Source of the DNA: Agromyces humatus
GTDB taxonomy: Bacteria; Actinomycetota; Actinomycetes; Actinomycetales; Microbacteriaceae
Assembly (NCBI RefSeq): GCF_021228295.1
Contig: NZ_JAJQPD010000002.1
Span: forward strand, 62,001 to 126,000
DNA length: 64,000 bases
Direction: 5' to 3'
The notes beneath the pieces are model-generated. The model made no database searches, was not told the DNA's origin, and saw nothing but the letters and a program-made list of their open reading frames with translations. The position numbers and the translations under genes were made by a program. Positions 54,672 through 63,928 of this stretch are shown one piece after another. How positions within the stretch are numbered: the first letter of the stretch is position 1; each line of letters starts with the position of its first letter.

Positions 54672-57600
54672 ATGACCCGAAAGGCTCCGACCCTCGCCCG
54701 CCTGGCCCGGGCGGGGTTCGATGAACTCGATCGGGCCGCGGCCGGCATCGAGGCGCTCACCGCCGGCACGGGCCTCGCGCCCGAGTGGCTCCTCGAGGCG
54801 TTCAGTGTCGCGGCCGACCCCGATGAGGCGCTCATCGCCGTGCAGCGCCTGCACGACCGGGCTCCGGCCGAGGTCGCCGCCGTGCTCGCGCACGATGCGT
54901 CGGCCCAGCGGATGTCCCGCCTCCTGGGGGCTTCGCGTGGACTGGGCGACTTCCTGCTGCGTCATCCCTCGCAGGTCGCGCTCTTCCAAGAGGTGCCGGC
55001 CCCGCCGCTCGGCGTCGATGACGCCCGCGTCGCGCTCCTGGCATCGCTCGACGATGACGGCGAGCCCGGCGCGCTCGATCCCGCCGATGCGGCGACCCGC
55101 ATCCGCGTACGCTATCGGCGGCTCCTCGCCGGCATCGCGTTGTACGACCTCACGCGTGCCGACGCGGTCGACGTCGTCGACACGATCGGCTCCGGACTCG
55201 CCGACCTCGCGGGCGCCGCCCTCGATGCGGCGCTCATCGCTGCCCGCCGAGTGGTCGGCCGGGCCGACGGCACCCCGGCCACCCATGCCACCTTCCCGGC
55301 CGATGAGGTCGCGGCCACCCGACTCGCGATCATCGGCATGGGCAAGGCCGGCGCACGCGAGCTCAACTACGTCAGCGACGTCGACGTCATCTTCGTGGCG
55401 GAATCAGCCGACGAGGACGTCGTCGGCACACCCCGGGCCCTCGACATCGCCACGCGGCTCGCGATGACGACGATGCGGCTCATCGCCGAGGCCGGCATCG
55501 AGCCGCCGCTCTGGGAAGTCGATCCGAACCTGCGGCCTGAGGGCAAAGACGGTGCGCTCGTGCGCACCCTCGAGTCGCACCTGCAGTACTACGACCGGTG
55601 GGCGAAGAGCTGGGAGTTCCAGGCGCTGCTCAAGGCACGCCCCCTCGCCGGCGATCAGGAGCTCGGAGCACGCTACGCGGCCGGCGTGGCGCCGAAGGTG
55701 TGGTCGAGCTCGAGTCGCGAGGGCTTCGTCGAGTCGGTGCAGCGCATGCGTGAGCGGGTCACCGCGCACATCCCCGCCGACGAGGTCGACGTGCAGATCA
55801 AGCTCGGGCCCGGAGGGCTTCGCGACATCGAGTTCACGGTGCAACTGCTGCAGCTGGTCCACGGGGCGTCCGATGACGCGATCCACCAGCCTGGCACGCT
55901 CGCCGCGCTCTCGGCACTCGCCGAGCGCAGCTACGTCGGCCGTGAAGAGGCCGCCGAGTTCGCGCGCGACTATCGCGTCCTCCGAGTGCTCGAACATCGC
56001 ATGCAACTCGACCGGCTCCGCCGTACGCACCTCATGCCGCGTGATGAGCGCAGCCTTCGCGTCCTCGCCAGGTCGTCAGGCCTCGGGCGCAACGCCGGTG
56101 AGCTTCAAGCCGCCTGGCAGACGACCCGTCAACGAGTGCGCGGGTTGCACGAGCGGCTGTTCTATCGGCCCCTGCTGTCGGCGGTCGCCGCCCTCCCCGC
56201 GTCGGGCCTCGAACTCACGAGCGAGCAGGCCGAGGCGCGGCTCGCGGCGATCGGTTTCCGGGACCCCCGCGGCGCCCTCGCGCACATCGCCGCGCTGACC
56301 GCCGGGGTGACCCGGCGCGCGGCGATCCAGCGACACCTCATGCCCGTGCTGATCTCGTGGTTCGCCGACGGCACCGACCCCGACTTCGGCCTGCTGTCCT
56401 TCCGTCGGCTGAGCGACACGCTCGGCACCACGCACTGGTACCTGCGCCTCCTGCGCGACTCATCCGACGCGGCGCTTCGGCTCACGCGCGTGCTCTCGGG
56501 TTCACGGTTCGCGGCAGCCCTGCTCGAGCGCGCGCCCGAGGCGGTGGCTTGGCTCGAAGATGTCGACGAGCTGCGGCCGAGATCGCTCTCCTCGCTCGAA
56601 GACGAGTCGCGTGCCGTGCTCAGTCGACACGGTGACGCTGATGATGCCGCGAAGATCTTCCGCGCGATGCGGCGACGAGAGGTGTTGCGGCTGTCGCTGG
56701 CCGCGATCCTCGACGTCTGCACGGTCGAAGAACTCGGCCACGGGCTCAGCGACCTCACGGCGAACCACATCGCCGCTCTGGTCGAGGCGATCCGCGGCGA
56801 CGAGCCCGACGGCATCGAGTTCGCCGTCGTCGGCATGGGGCGGCTCGGCGGCCGCGAGCTCGGCATCGGCTCGGACGCCGACATCATCTACGTCTACCGT
56901 CCGATCGATGCCGATGCCGACGCCGATGCCGATGCCGCGCATCGCCGTGCACTGAAGATCGTCGCCGAACTCGTGCGACTGAGCGAAGACGCGCGGCTCC
57001 CGTTCGAACTCGACGCCGACCTTCGCCCCGAGGGCCGCAACGGCGTCGTCGCCCGGTCGCTCGACGCCTACCGTGCCTACTACGCTCGCTGGTCGCTCAC
57101 CTGGGAGGCGCAGGCCCTGCTGCGCGCGCGCGCCATCGCAGGCGACCCCGCGCTCATCGCCGACTTCACCGAGCTTGCCGACTCCGTGCGCTACCCCGAG
57201 CGCATCTCCGACCAGGACGTGCGCGAGGTCAAGCGAATCAAGGCCCGTGTCGAGAACGAGCGGCTGCCGCAAGCAGCCGACCCGACCCGACACCTGAAGC
57301 TCGGTCGAGGCTCGCTCTCCGACGTCGAATGGTTCGTGCAGCTCGAGCAACTGAAGCACGGTGCATCCGTCGCCGACCTGCGCACGACATCGACGCTCGA
57401 CGCGCTGCAGGCAGCTGCCGCGCACGGGCTCGTCGACCCGTCTGACGCAGAGGTGCTTCGCGCGGCGTGGGTGTTCACCTCGCGTGCCCGATCGGCTCTG
57501 ACGCTCTGGCTCGACCGCACCACCGACGTGCTCCCGGTCGAGCGTTCGCAGCTCGAGGGCGTCGCCCGCATCATGGGGTACCCGCCGGGCTCGGCCGCAC

Positions 57601-57701
57601 AGCTCGAGCACGACTACCTGCAGGTCACGCGGCGGGCGCGAGCGGTGTTCGAGCGCGGCTTCTACGGCCTCGAACCGCAGCGCACGCCGACGACCGGCTG
57701 A
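54672..57701 (+). CDS. glnE: Bifunctional glutamine synthetase adenylyltransferase/adenylyl-removing enzyme
   Basis: A 1009-residue regulator of glutamine synthetase. The N-terminal adenylyl-removing nucleotidyltransferase domain has GMGKAGARELNYVSDVDVIF with its D-x-D, and the C-terminal adenylylating domain has GMGRLGGRELGIGSDADIIY. Each is followed by a helical domain (LKLGPGGLRDIEFTVQLLQL and LKLGRGSLSDVEWFVQLEQL). Just after the second active site an in-frame repeat gives D-A-D-A-D-A-D-A-D-A. It directly follows glnA2 and faces glnA, its likely substrate. Confidence 0.96.
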   Translation: MTRKAPTLARLARAGFDELDRAAAGIEALTAGTGLAPEWLLEAFSVAADPDEALIAVQRLHDRAPAEVAAVLAHDASAQRMSRLLGASRGLGDFLLRHPSQVALFQEVPAPPLGVDDARVALLASLDDDGEPGALDPADAATRIRVRYRRLLAGIALYDLTRADAVDVVDTIGSGLADLAGAALDAALIAARRVVGRADGTPATHATFPADEVAATRLAIIGMGKAGARELNYVSDVDVIFVAESADEDVVGTPRALDIATRLAMTTMRLIAEAGIEPPLWEVDPNLRPEGKDGALVRTLESHLQYYDRWAKSWEFQALLKARPLAGDQELGARYAAGVAPKVWSSSSREGFVESVQRMRERVTAHIPADEVDVQIKLGPGGLRDIEFTVQLLQLVHGASDDAIHQPGTLAALSALAERSYVGREEAAEFARDYRVLRVLEHRMQLDRLRRTHLMPRDERSLRVLARSSGLGRNAGELQAAWQTTRQRVRGLHERLFYRPLLSAVAALPASGLELTSEQAEARLAAIGFRDPRGALAHIAALTAGVTRRAAIQRHLMPVLISWFADGTDPDFGLLSFRRLSDTLGTTHWYLRLLRDSSDAALRLTRVLSGSRFAAALLERAPEAVAWLEDVDELRPRSLSSLEDESRAVLSRHGDADDAAKIFRAMRRREVLRLSLAAILDVCTVEELGHGLSDLTANHIAALVEAIRGDEPDGIEFAVVGMGRLGGRELGIGSDADIIYVYRPIDADADADADAAHRRALKIVAELVRLSEDARLPFELDADLRPEGRNGVVARSLDAYRAYYARWSLTWEAQALLRARAIAGDPALIADFTELADSVRYPERISDQDVREVKRIKARVENERLPQAADPTRHLKLGRGSLSDVEWFVQLEQLKHGASVADLRTTSTLDALQAAAAHGLVDPSDAEVLRAAWVFTSRARSALTLWLDRTTDVLPVERSQLEGVARIMGYPPGSAAQLEHDYLQVTRRARAVFERGFYGLEPQRTPTTG

Positions 57702-57709
57702 CGCACAGA

Positions 57710-57742
57710 ACGGGCCCGCCCGCCGAAGCGGTGCGGGCCCGT
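57710..57742. terminator. Bidirectional hairpin terminator between glnE and glnA
   Basis: Perfect ten-base arms ACGGGCCCGC and GCGGGCCCGT with a 13-base loop, between convergent genes. Nine bases after the glnE stop and 37 bases from the glnA stop. The T run is weak (TCTGG). Confidence 0.65.
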
Positions 57743-57778
57743 CTGGGGAACTGCAGCGGGGGACTGCAGGGCTCGGGG

Positions 57779-59203
57779 TCAGACTCCGTAGTAGAGCTCG
57801 AACTCGAACGGGTGCGGACGCTGAGCGAGGGGCTTCAGCTCCTTCTCGCGCTTGTAGTCGATCCAGGTTTCGATGAGCTCCTTGGTGAACACGCCGCCCT
57901 CGAGGAGGAAGTCGTGGTCGGCCTCGAGGGCCTCGAGTGCCTCGCCGAGCGATCCGGGCACCTGCGGGATCGACTTGGCCTCCTCGGGCGGAAGCTCGTA
58001 GAGGTCCTTGTCGACCGGCTCGTGCGGCTCGATGCGGTTGCGGATGCCGTCGATGCCCGCCATCAGCTGGGCGGCGAACGCGAGGTACGGGTTGCCCGAA
58101 GCGTCGGGGGCCCGGAACTCGATGCGCTTGGCCTTGGGGTTCGTGCCGGTGATCGGGATGCGGATCGACGCCGAACGGTTGCCCGCCGAGTAGACCAGGT
58201 TCACCGGGGCCTCGAAGCCGGGCACGAGGCGGTGGTACGAGTTGACGGTGGGGTTCGTGAACGCGAGCACTGCGGGAGCGTGCTTGAGCAGGCCGCCGAT
58301 GTACCAGCGCGCGACGTCCGACAGTCCGCCGTAGCCGGCCTCGTCGTAGAACAGCGGCTTGCCCTCGTTCCACAGCGACTGGTGCGTGTGCATGCCCGAT
58401 CCGTTGTCGCCGAACAGCGGCTTCGGCATGAACGTGGCCGTCTTGCCCCACTGGTCGGCCGTGTTCTTGACGATGTACTTGAACTTCAGGATGTCGTCGG
58501 CTGCGGAGACCATCGTGTCGAAGCGATAGTTGATCTCGGCCTGGCCGCCGGTGCCCACCTCGTGGTGCGCGCGCTCGAGGATGAGGCCGGCGTCGATGAG
58601 CTTCAGCGAGATGTCGTCGCGCAGGTCGGCCTGCTTGTCGACGGGCGAGACGGGGAAGTAGCCGCCCTTGTAGGGGGTCTTGTTGCCGAGGTTGCCGCCC
58701 TCTTCGGCGCGGCCCGAGTTCCAGGCGCCCTCTTCGGAGTCGACGGTGTAGAAGCTCGAGTGCTGGTTCACCTCGTAGCGGACGTCGTCGAAGATGTAGA
58801 ACTCGGCCTCGGGGGCGAAGAACGCGGTGTCGGCGATGCCGGTCGAGGCGAGGTACTTCTCGGCCTTCTTCGCGACCTGTCGCGGGTCCTTCGAGTAGAT
58901 CTCGCCATTGCGCGGATTGTAGATGTCGAAGACCATGATCAACGTGCGTTCGGCGCGGAACGGGTCGACGTACGCCGTGGACACGTCGGGGATGAGCTGC
59001 ATGTCGGATTCGTGGATGTTGGCGAAGCCGCGGATCGACGAGCCGTCGAAGAGCTGGCCGACGGTGAAGAACTCTTCGTCGACCGTCGACGCCGGGATGT
59101 TGAAGTGCTGCTGCACGCCCGGGAGGTCGGTGAAGCGGATGTCGAGGAACTTGACATCCGTCTCCTTGATGAACTTGAGCACTTCGGACGAATCACTGAA
59201 CAT
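57779..59203 (-). CDS. glnA: Glutamine synthetase type I (beta form)
   Basis: The main ATP-dependent ammonia-assimilating enzyme, 474 residues, a dodecamer in the family. Landmarks: [32 protein letters not shown], the metal site [51 protein letters not shown] and RSASIRIP. The adenylylation loop is intact as [20 protein letters not shown], with the target Tyr. That makes it the probable GlnE substrate. A four-half-site GlnR-type box lies 77 bases upstream, so transcription likely responds to nitrogen too. Confidence 0.97.
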   Translation of the reverse strand: MFSDSSEVLKFIKETDVKFLDIRFTDLPGVQQHFNIPASTVDEEFFTVGQLFDGSSIRGFANIHESDMQLIPDVSTAYVDPFRAERTLIMVFDIYNPRNGEIYSKDPRQVAKKAEKYLASTGIADTAFFAPEAEFYIFDDVRYEVNQHSSFYTVDSEEGAWNSGRAEEGGNLGNKTPYKGGYFPVSPVDKQADLRDDISLKLIDAGLILERAHHEVGTGGQAEINYRFDTMVSAADDILKFKYIVKNTADQWGKTATFMPKPLFGDNGSGMHTHQSLWNEGKPLFYDEAGYGGLSDVARWYIGGLLKHAPAVLAFTNPTVNSYHRLVPGFEAPVNLVYSAGNRSASIRIPITGTNPKAKRIEFRAPDASGNPYLAFAAQLMAGIDGIRNRIEPHEPVDKDLYELPPEEAKSIPQVPGSLGEALEALEADHDFLLEGGVFTKELIETWIDYKREKELKPLAQRPHPFEFELYYGV

Positions 59204-59279
59204 GTGACGAAATCTCCATCGGGGCAGGCGGGTGGGCCGAACGGACGTTCACAGCCACGAGCGACGCTATCCTCACGCC

Positions 59280-59317
59280 GTTTCCCGACCATGACCGGAA
59301 TGTTTCGGCAATGTTAC
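59280..59317 (-). promoter_or_regulatory. GlnR-type nitrogen-control box upstream of glnA
   Basis: Read toward glnA: GTAAC-n6-GAAAC-n6-GTCAT-n6-GAAAC, with exact six-base spacers (half-sites at 59313-59317, 59302-59306, 59291-59295 and 59280-59284). The actinobacterial GlnR consensus is gTnAC-n6-GaAAC repeated. Three half-sites match fully; GTCAT differs at the last base. Located 77-114 bases before the ATG. Confidence 0.75.
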
Positions 59318-59345
59318 GCCCGGTGCGAGTCGATAGACTCGTCGG

Positions 59346-59780
59346 ATGCCTCGATCCACCGCCCAGACGTCTGGAGATCTCGAGCCGAGTCGATATCCGG
59401 GCGAGCGACTCGGGCTGCCCGATCAGGGCACCGGCTCGGTCGCGCGTGCAGGGCGACGCATCGCCGCGCTGCTCATCGACTGGGCGAGCGCGATGCTCAT
59501 CGCCCTCCTGTTCACCCCCTACGAGTCGGCCGCCTACACCTGGGTGACGCCGCTCGTCTTCGCCGTGCTGCAGATCGTGTTCATCCCGACCATCGGCGGC
59601 AGCATCGGCCACCGGTTGCTCGGCATGCACGTCGTGCCGGTCACCGGCGGCTGGGTCGGACCGTGGCGGCCCATCGTGCGCACGGTGCTGCTGGTGCTCG
59701 TCGTGCCCGCCCTCGTGTGGGACTCCGACCAGCGCGGGTTCCACGACAAGCTCGCCGGCACGGTGCTGATCCGCGCGTAG
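59346..59780 (+). CDS. RDD family membrane protein
   Basis: A 144-residue protein with a polar head and about three membrane helices. The RDD signature is present in altered form: ARAGRRIAALLIDWASAMLI (R-I-A-A-L-L-I-D), GGSIGHRLLGMHVVPVTGGW (the G-x-x-L-G-M-x-V motif) and DQRGFHDKLAGTVLI at the end. Function unknown; some relatives are ion exchangers. Divergent from glnA. Confidence 0.87.
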   Translation: MPRSTAQTSGDLEPSRYPGERLGLPDQGTGSVARAGRRIAALLIDWASAMLIALLFTPYESAAYTWVTPLVFAVLQIVFIPTIGGSIGHRLLGMHVVPVTGGWVGPWRPIVRTVLLVLVVPALVWDSDQRGFHDKLAGTVLIRA

Positions 59781-59788
59781 ACGGCGAC

Positions 59789-59825
59789 GCGGCGTCCGTC
59801 GATCGAATTCGAAGACGGATGCCGC
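59789..59825. terminator. Hairpin terminator between RDD gene and DUF4191 gene
   Basis: Twelve-base arms GCGGCGTCCGTC and GACGGATGCCGC, paired with one G-T wobble, and a 13-base loop containing GATCGAATTC. It begins eight bases after one stop and ends 17 bases from the convergent stop. Confidence 0.6.
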
Positions 59826-59842
59826 GTGCGGGACGATTCGGA

Positions 59843-60556
59843 TCAGCGGGCCTTGCCGCGCTGGGGGCGGACCTTCATCGGGTCGATGCCCTTCGGGATC
59901 GGAAGCTGCGTCTGCAGTGAGTTGAGGCGGTTCGACACTGCCAGCACCTCGGGCTTCGTCAGCGCCTTCTTCGTGGAGCGCAGTGCGCGGGGGAGTCGGT
60001 GGAGCTCGATCGAACCTTCGTCGGTTCCGACCGAGATGAGCGAGATCGGCACGTTCGGCAGCACGCGCTGGACCTTGCGCATCTCGTCGTCGAGCATTCG
60101 CTGCGTGCGTGAGACGGGACCCTCGCTGATGAGGGCGACACCGCCACGACCCACTGCGCGATACACCGCGTCTTGCGTCTTGCCGTTCACGGCGATCGGC
60201 ATCTCGTTGCCGACCCAGCCGCCCCGCAGGCCGCTGCGCAGCACCGCACCGACGGCGCCGGGCTGACCCTCGATCTGCGAGTACGCGGCACGCTCGGCCC
60301 GTCGGCCGAGCACCACGAGGGCCAGGAGCAGACCCGCGAGCACGCCGGCGATCACCCAGAGTGCGATCGTGAAGCCGTTGCCCTCGCCGAACCAGATTCC
60401 GAGTCCCACACCGACGAGCACGGGTGCGAGGAAGACGGCGAGCATGAGCCATTGCGCCCTCGGATCGTATCGGCGGGTCATCTGGAAGACCTGCCACATC
60501 TGCTTGAAGCGGCCGGGCTCCTTCTGAGCCTTCGATGCGTCCTTCGTACGTGCCAT
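59843..60556 (-). CDS. DUF4191 family membrane protein
   Basis: About 237 residues. A basic head (ARTKDASKAQKEPGRFKQMW), two membrane helices at roughly 38-60 and 65-88 (LMLAVFLAPVLVGVGLGIWF and ALWVIAGVLAGLLLALVVLG), then a cytoplasmic domain with RGGWVGNEMPIAVNGKTQDA and GRGGVALISEGPVSRTQRML. It matches the actinobacterial DUF4191 family found beside lipA. ATG 60556 start. Separated from lipA by 76 bases on the same strand. Function unknown. Confidence 0.9.
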   Translation of the reverse strand: MARTKDASKAQKEPGRFKQMWQVFQMTRRYDPRAQWLMLAVFLAPVLVGVGLGIWFGEGNGFTIALWVIAGVLAGLLLALVVLGRRAERAAYSQIEGQPGAVGAVLRSGLRGGWVGNEMPIAVNGKTQDAVYRAVGRGGVALISEGPVSRTQRMLDDEMRKVQRVLPNVPISLISVGTDEGSIELHRLPRALRSTKKALTKPEVLAVSNRLNSLQTQLPIPKGIDPMKVRPQRGKAR

Positions 60557-60632
60557 GGTGTCTAGGATACCGGCGAGCGAGGCCGGCTCGGAACGTGTGA
60601 GCGCACGCGATCCGAGCCGACCGGGGCGGGGT

Positions 60633-61622
60633 TCAGCCGACGGCCTGCGCGAACCCCAGCGAGGCGTCGGCGAGGTGCGCGAGCTCGTCGGGGAGCTGGC
60701 GTCCCTTGGCCTGCATCGATTGCGCCCAAAGCCGGCCCGCGCGATAGGACGAACGAACGAGCGGGCCGGCGAGCACGCCCAGGAAGCCGATCTCCTCGGC
60801 CTCGGCCTTGAGTTCCACGAACTCCTCGGGGTGCACCCAACGGTCGACGGGGAGGTGTCGTGGGCTCGGCCGAAGGTACTGGGTGATGGTGATGATGTCG
60901 GTGCCGGCTCCATGCAGGTCACGCAGCGCCTGCGAGATCTCGGCGCGCTCCTCGCCCATCCCGAGGATGAGGTTCGACTTCGTGATCAGCCCCGAATCGC
61001 GGCCCTGCGTGAGCACGTCGAGCGAGCGCTCGTAGCGGAACGCAGGACGGATGCGCTTGAAGATGCGAGGCACCGTCTCGACGTTGTGCGCGAAGACCTC
61101 GGGTCGCGCGGAGAAGACCTCCGCGAGGTGGTCGGGATTTCCCGAGAAGTCGGGGACCAGGATCTCCACTCCGGTACCGGGCGATTGCCGGTGGATCTCT
61201 CGGATCGTCTCGGCGTACAGCCACGCGCCCTCGTCGGGCAGGTCGTCGCGGGCGACGCCCGTGACCGTCGAGTACCGCAGCTGCATGCGCGCGACCGACT
61301 CCGCGACCCGCCGCGGCTCGTCGACGTCGTAGTCGGCCGGCTTGCCGGTGTCGATCTGGCAGAAGTCGCAGCGGCGCGTGCACTGCGAGCCGCCGATGAG
61401 GAACGTCGCCTCGCGGTCCTCCCAGCACTCGTAGATGTTGGGACATCCGGCCTCTTGGCAGACCGTATGCAGTTCTTCGCTCTTCACGAGCGACTGCAGG
61501 GCACGGTACTCGGGACCCATCCTCGCCCGGGTCTTGATCCACTCCGGCTTGCGTTCGATAGGCGTCTGGGCATTGCGGACTTCGAGGCGAAGCATGCGGC
61601 GCCCCTCGGGTGCGGTGCTCAT
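60633..61622 (-). CDS. lipA: Lipoyl synthase
   Basis: A 329-residue radical SAM enzyme that inserts two sulfurs into octanoyl groups on carrier proteins. Both iron-sulfur sets are visible: auxiliary cluster C-x4-C-x5-C in [17 protein letters not shown], and the SAM cluster C-x3-C-x2-C in [17 protein letters not shown]. The essential late Ser is in [12 protein letters not shown] 61622 overlaps the lipB stop in ATGA. Serves aceE/sucB partner E2 proteins and glycine cleavage. Confidence 0.97.
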   Translation of the reverse strand: MSTAPEGRRMLRLEVRNAQTPIERKPEWIKTRARMGPEYRALQSLVKSEELHTVCQEAGCPNIYECWEDREATFLIGGSQCTRRCDFCQIDTGKPADYDVDEPRRVAESVARMQLRYSTVTGVARDDLPDEGAWLYAETIREIHRQSPGTGVEILVPDFSGNPDHLAEVFSARPEVFAHNVETVPRIFKRIRPAFRYERSLDVLTQGRDSGLITKSNLILGMGEERAEISQALRDLHGAGTDIITITQYLRPSPRHLPVDRWVHPEEFVELKAEAEEIGFLGVLAGPLVRSSYRAGRLWAQSMQAKGRQLPDELAHLADASLGFAQAVG

Positions 61623-62260
61623 GCGGCGACCGCGTCGTCGGCCGCGGCGCGGAATCGGCGCGTGATCGGATCGACGAGGTCTTCGGGAGTCACCTCGCGG
61701 CCGACCTCGCGACTGATCGTCGTGATTCCGGCGTCGCGAATACCGCAGGCGACGATCCTGTCGTAGGGTTCGAGCGAGTTGCTGCAGTTGAGTGCGAAGC
61801 CGTGCATCGTGACGCCGTCGGCGACGCGGATGCCGATCGCGGCGATCTTGTTCTCGAAGCCCGGACTCCCCACCCACACACCGGATCGACCGTCGACCCT
61901 TCGCCCGTCGACACCGACCTCGGCGAGCACGTCGATGAGGATGCCCTCGAGTCGACGCACGTAGCCGACGACGTCGACGGGCTCAGGCAGACGGAGGATC
62001 GGGTAACCGACCAATTGGCCGGGACCGTGCCAGGTGATCTTGCCGCCGCGGTCGACGTCGATGACCGGGGTTCCGTCGGTCGGCCGCTCGTCGGGCGCAG
62101 TGCGCTTGCCGGCGGTGTAGACGGAGTGGTGCTCCAGGAGGAGTACGGTGTCGGGGCGTTCGCCCGCGACGACCGCGCGATGGACGGCGCGCTGAAGGTC
62201 GAGACCCTCGATATACGGCACGGAGTTGGCGCTTAGCCCCGTGACGACGATGTCGAGCAT
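61619..62260 (-). CDS. lipB: Octanoyltransferase
   Basis: A 213-residue transferase moving octanoyl from ACP to lipoyl domains. [19 protein letters not shown] is the family signature, Lys in [13 protein letters not shown] and Cys in [13 protein letters not shown] form the catalytic dyad. First gene of the lipB-lipA pair, coupled by a four-base overlap. Divergent from the pseudokinase gene. Confidence 0.96.
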   Translation of the reverse strand: MLDIVVTGLSANSVPYIEGLDLQRAVHRAVVAGERPDTVLLLEHHSVYTAGKRTAPDERPTDGTPVIDVDRGGKITWHGPGQLVGYPILRLPEPVDVVGYVRRLEGILIDVLAEVGVDGRRVDGRSGVWVGSPGFENKIAAIGIRVADGVTMHGFALNCSNSLEPYDRIVACGIRDAGITTISREVGREVTPEDLVDPITRRFRAAADDAVAA

Positions 62261-62368
62261 TCGGCCAGTCTAGGTGACTCGTCCTCCCCACTCGTGCACG
62301 TCGTCGGTACCTCCACATGGCGATCGAGGGTGAGACCGTGGCGGCCGCTCGAGCCGCAGGATCGGACC

Positions 62369-63928
62369 ATGCGCCGAACGAACCGACCTGCTGCGGCTGC
62401 TGCGGCCGAGGCGAACCACGCCACGCCCGAGCAGTCGGCGACCACGACCACGATGGAGCGGAGCGTGGCGGGCTACCGGCTCCTGCGGCGCATCGCCACC
62501 GGTGATCGAGCCGACGTCTACCTCGCCACCGTCGACCGCTCCGAGAACGACGACGCTGAGGTCGCGTCGCTCGTCGCCGTTCGGGTCTACGCGTCGAGCG
62601 TGCCGGGGGAGTCGGTCGCCATCGAGATCGAAGCGATGGCCGCCGCCACCTCGCCGTCGCTGCCAGCACTCTACGACGTCGCTGCGCTCGACGACGGCCG
62701 CTGCTGCCTTGCCGTCGAGCGGATGCCGGGGCCGACGCTGGCGAGCCTGCTCGTGGGGCGATCGCTCGATCCCGGCGAGGCGGTGACGATCCTCGCTCCC
62801 ATCGTCGTCGCCGTTGCAGAACTCGCCGAGTCCGGTTTCGTGCACACGCGGCTGTCGGCCAACGACGTGATCATCGACGGCACGGGGCGTCCGCGCCTCA
62901 TCGGACTCGGTGCGCTGCAGCGGATGCCGCAACACGCGCACCAGGCCTCACGCACCGACCTGCTGCGCACGGGCCACGAGGTGCTCGCCGAACTCATCGG
63001 CGTCGTGGTGCAGGCGACGAAGCCGGCGGGAGTCTTCGATGACGCGCTCGAGATCCTCGGGGCGGCGCTCGCGACGCGACCTTTCGTGCCTTGCGAGCGT
63101 GCGGTCGAACGGGCGCTCTTCGACGCCGCGACACCGACCCCGATCGCCGGCGTGTCGGTGCGTCAGCGACCGACGGCGCTCCCGGGCCGAATGACGGCAC
63201 CGCAGATGCCGGTCGCCGAAGCAGATACCGACGATGCCGGACCTCGGCGCGGCCGGCGAGGGATGCTCGCCGGCCTCGCCGAGATCGCCCAACTGCCGCT
63301 GTCGGTGCCGTCCGTCGACCGCGTCGCCGAGATGGCCGATCACGACCACGCGGCGACCCTCGTCGGGCGGCTGAGGAGACGACTGACCGGCAGTCGTCGC
63401 CCCCTGTTCATCGGCGGACTGGTCGGCGCTTCCGCGCTCGTCCTCCTGCTCACGCTCGTTCCGCCGGCTCCGGCCGGCGACGGTACCGCAGCTGAACGGG
63501 AGACGACGGCGCACTCCGATCCCGTGGTTCCGGTTCCCTCGACGACTCCGCAGCCTTCGGCTGCGACCGACGAGCCGACGACGCCCGACGACGCCGAAGC
63601 GGAACCCGATCTCGACGTGGTGAGCGCGGCGGTGCATCTGCTCGAGCTGCGCGCCAGTTGCCTTGCAACGCTCGACCAGGCCTGTCTTGCGCAGGTGGTG
63701 CAACCCGATTCGGCGATGGAGCGTGCCGATCTCGACCTGTTGGCGCAGGCGCGGTCGGGTTCAGCGGTGCCCCTCGATGCATTCGCGCTCGATGCGGTCG
63801 CCGTCAGCGCCGAGATGGGTTCGGCGGTGCTGCTCACCGTTCCGTACGCTGACGCCCAACGCGAACCGGCCTCGCTCCTCGTGATGAGGAGCGAGGCCGG
63901 CTGGCGATTGCGCGAGCTGTTCGACTAG
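62369..63928 (+). CDS. Membrane-anchored Ser/Thr pseudokinase
   Basis: About 519 residues. Residues ~30-280 keep a Hanks-kinase outline (GYRLLRRIATGDRADVYLAT, VASLVAVRVYA, SGFVHTRLSANDVIIDGTGR, RLIGLGALQRM), but catalytic residues are gone: the Gly-rich loop is degenerate, the ATP Lys is Arg in V-A-V-R-V, H-R-D is H-T-R, and D-F-G is I-G-L-G. A membrane helix follows at ~375-395 (FIGGLVGASALVLLLTLV), then a Pro/Thr-rich linker and an outer domain of ~110 residues with two Cys. ATG 62369 is chosen after GCAGGA. A signalling scaffold is the likely role. Confidence 0.78.
   Translation: MRRTNRPAAAAAAEANHATPEQSATTTTMERSVAGYRLLRRIATGDRADVYLATVDRSENDDAEVASLVAVRVYASSVPGESVAIEIEAMAAATSPSLPALYDVAALDDGRCCLAVERMPGPTLASLLVGRSLDPGEAVTILAPIVVAVAELAESGFVHTRLSANDVIIDGTGRPRLIGLGALQRMPQHAHQASRTDLLRTGHEVLAELIGVVVQATKPAGVFDDALEILGAALATRPFVPCERAVERALFDAATPTPIAGVSVRQRPTALPGRMTAPQMPVAEADTDDAGPRRGRRGMLAGLAEIAQLPLSVPSVDRVAEMADHDHAATLVGRLRRRLTGSRRPLFIGGLVGASALVLLLTLVPPAPAGDGTAAERETTAHSDPVVPVPSTTPQPSAATDEPTTPDDAEAEPDLDVVSAAVHLLELRASCLATLDQACLAQVVQPDSAMERADLDLLAQARSGSAVPLDAFALDAVAVSAEMGSAVLLTVPYADAQREPASLLVMRSEAGWRLRELFD

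Noticed and set aside
57467-59920. An 817-residue plus-strand open frame and a 649-residue minus-strand frame over 56502-58451
   Set aside because: They are shadows of glnA and glnE, which have full family motifs in the annotated frames.
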